Source: Ignavibacteriaceae bacterium
Lineage (GTDB): Bacteria > Bacteroidota > Ignavibacteria > Ignavibacteriales > Ignavibacteriaceae
Length of the DNA: 16,601 nucleotides
Assembly: GCA_025449775.1 (NCBI GenBank)
Contig: JANWIS010000154.1
Span: 1 to 16,601, forward strand
Direction: 5' to 3'
Position numbers and translations under genes: made by a program. The notes under the pieces are model-generated. The model was not told where the DNA came from. It searched no databases and worked only from the letters and a program-made list of their open reading frames with translations. Positions 15,357-16,601 of the stretch are shown piece by piece; the first letter of the stretch is position 1, and each line of letters begins with the position of its first letter.

Positions 15357-16601
15357 TTATAGTCGTTTCTTTTTAAGCAATAACGAATTAGTGATAACCG
15401 ATATTGAGCTTAAAGACATTGCAAGTGCAGCTACCATTGGATTCAATAACCCGAAAGCAGCAAGTGGTACTCCAATAATGTTGTAAATAAAAGCCCAGAA
15501 CAAATTCTGTTTGATCGTTCTCAAAGTTAACCTCGAAAGTTTTATTAAATCTGCAACACCATTTAAATCACCACCTGGTAGAACAATATCAGCAGACTCA
15601 ATTGCAATATCAGTTCCGGTCCCAATTGCAATTCCAACATTACTTTTGGCTAATGCCGGTGCATCATTAATGCCGTCGCCAACCATTCCGACAATCTTAC
15701 CCTTTTCCTGATACTCGGAAACTATTTTTATTTTATCATCAGGCAAAACTTCAGCTCGAAATTCATCAATTCCTGTTTTGTCAGCTATCTTCTTTGCAGC
15801 TTGCTGATTATCACCTGTAAGCATAATAGTTTTTAGTTTAAGTGATTTTATTGTTTTAATTGCTTCAACTGCATTTTTCTTTATTGTATCTTCAACAGAG
15901 ATAATTCCTGCTAATTGTTTATTGATCGCAACAAAGATTGTGGTCTTACCGGATTCAGATAATTCATTGGTCACATTTACAAATTCATTCATTTGCACTA
16001 AACTATTTTCCATAAGTGAGGTGTTGCCAACAATAACTTCTCCTCTGTTTACAATTCCTTTTATTCCAAATCCTGTTAAACTTTCAAAACTTTCCGGTTC
16101 GTTCATCTCAATTTTATTATCCATCGCATAATTAAAAATTGCTTTAGAAATAGGATGTTCTGACTTTTGCCCGATTGATGCAGCAAATTTTATAACATCG
16201 TTCTTGTGATTGTTCATTGCTTCAACTGAACTCACCTCAAATTTGCCTGTTGTAATTGTTCCCGTTTTATCGAAGATGATTGTATCTAATTTATGAGCAA
16301 GCTCAAGGCTTTCGGCATTTTTTATTAATATACCTTTTTGTGCGCCGATACCTGTTCCAACTATTAGTGCTGTTGGTGTTGCAAGTCCAAGTGCACATGG
16401 ACATGCAATAATTAGAACCGCAACAAAATTTATCAAAGCGGAATTAATTCCATCCGAACCAAAAAATAGCCAGCATAAAAATGTTATTAATGCAATTCCG
16501 ATTATTACAGGGACAAAAATAGAAGCTATTTTGTCTGCTAGTTTTTGAATCGGAGCTTTTGAACCCTGAGCGTTTTCTACCAGATTAATTATTTGTCCAA
16601 G
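15357..16601 (-). CDS. copA: Copper-translocating P1B-type ATPase, CopA-like (5' end outside window)
   Basis: C-terminal 414 residues of a heavy-metal P-type ATPase; the frame is open to the right edge, so the N-terminal half (metal-binding domain, first helices, most of the actuator domain) is missing. Numbered from the first visible codon: LVENAQGSKAPIQKLAD (7-23), the transmembrane metal site Cys67-Pro-Cys69, the phosphorylated Asp111 in DKTGT, the P1B-specific His149-Pro in SEHP, TGDN, and GDGINDAP (308-315). The last two helices carry YN (FIYNIIGVPL) and MSLSS, the third metal-site set of the Cu(I) P1B-1 subtype, so Cu+ export from the cytosol (possibly Ag+ too) is a firm inference. A TTG at 16436 is an internal codon, not a start. 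No chaperone or CueR-like regulator is visible in the window. Confidence 0.93.
   Translation of the reverse strand, partial: LGQIINLVENAQGSKAPIQKLADKIASIFVPVIIGIALITFLCWLFFGSDGINSALINFVAVLIIACPCALGLATPTALIVGTGIGAQKGILIKNAESLELAHKLDTIIFDKTGTITTGKFEVSSVEAMNNHKNDVIKFAASIGQKSEHPISKAIFNYAMDNKIEMNEPESFESLTGFGIKGIVNRGEVIVGNTSLMENSLVQMNEFVNVTNELSESGKTTIFVAINKQLAGIISVEDTIKKNAVEAIKTIKSLKLKTIMLTGDNQQAAKKIADKTGIDEFRAEVLPDDKIKIVSEYQEKGKIVGMVGDGINDAPALAKSNVGIAIGTGTDIAIESADIVLPGGDLNGVADLIKLSRLTLRTIKQNLFWAFIYNIIGVPLAAFGLLNPMVAALAMSLSSISVITNSLLLKKKRL

Noticed and set aside
1..16601. Mobile element, prophage, CRISPR or defence island
   Set aside because: No transposase, integrase, terminal repeats, repeat-spacer arrays or defence-type domains; genes are core metabolism, envelope and transport.

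Overview
The window looks like a chromosomal stretch of an AT-rich, Gram-negative bacterium. An outer-membrane barrel ending in Phe, two Cys-lipobox lipoproteins, a DUF4286 protein, a Bacteroidota-style LepB and several genes without a Shine-Dalgarno sequence but with A/T-rich leaders all point to the Bacteroidota/Chlorobi/Ignavibacteria group. Ignavibacteria is my best guess; it is inferred from gene style, not from a marker gene. I see no rRNA, tRNA, CRISPR array, insertion sequence, phage gene or integration site. Coding density is high and base composition looks even throughout.

Left block, + strand (2-4728): the 3' part of a succinate-semialdehyde-type aldehyde dehydrogenase, then truA (tRNA pseudouridine synthase), a four-helix DUF2231 membrane protein, a small outer-membrane beta-barrel protein, an enoyl-CoA hydratase, and a membrane-anchored protein that resembles a degenerate divergent polysaccharide deacetylase. 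The genes are closely spaced and could be one transcript, but their functions are mixed.

Middle block, - strand (8366-4718): lepB (signal peptidase I), then two M16 zinc-peptidase-family genes overlapping by 11 bp. The first carries the HxxEH zinc site but lacks the Arg/Tyr pair of the partner domain; the second lacks the zinc site but has that pair. This is the signature of a heteromeric M16 protease. The block meets the left block tail-to-tail with an 11-bp overlap of coding ends.

Right block, + strand (8786-15352): after a 419-bp divergent intergenic region come a DASS/SLC13 sodium:dicarboxylate-type transporter with a DUF4286 gene 16 bp behind it, a small lipoprotein, oligoendopeptidase F (pepF), a CBS-less IMP dehydrogenase/GMP reductase family enzyme that best fits GMP reductase, a bacterioferritin with all ferroxidase ligands and the heme Met, and a jelly-roll-like lipoprotein. 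The window closes with the C-terminal half of a CopA-type copper P1B-ATPase on the - strand, whose stop lies 4 bp from the lipoprotein stop.

Overall this is ordinary core and housekeeping genome. The points most worth a second look are the split M16 pair behind lepB, the apparently catalytically dead deacetylase-like protein, the transporter-DUF4286 pair, and the GMP-reductase-like enzyme. I found no convincing novel system.
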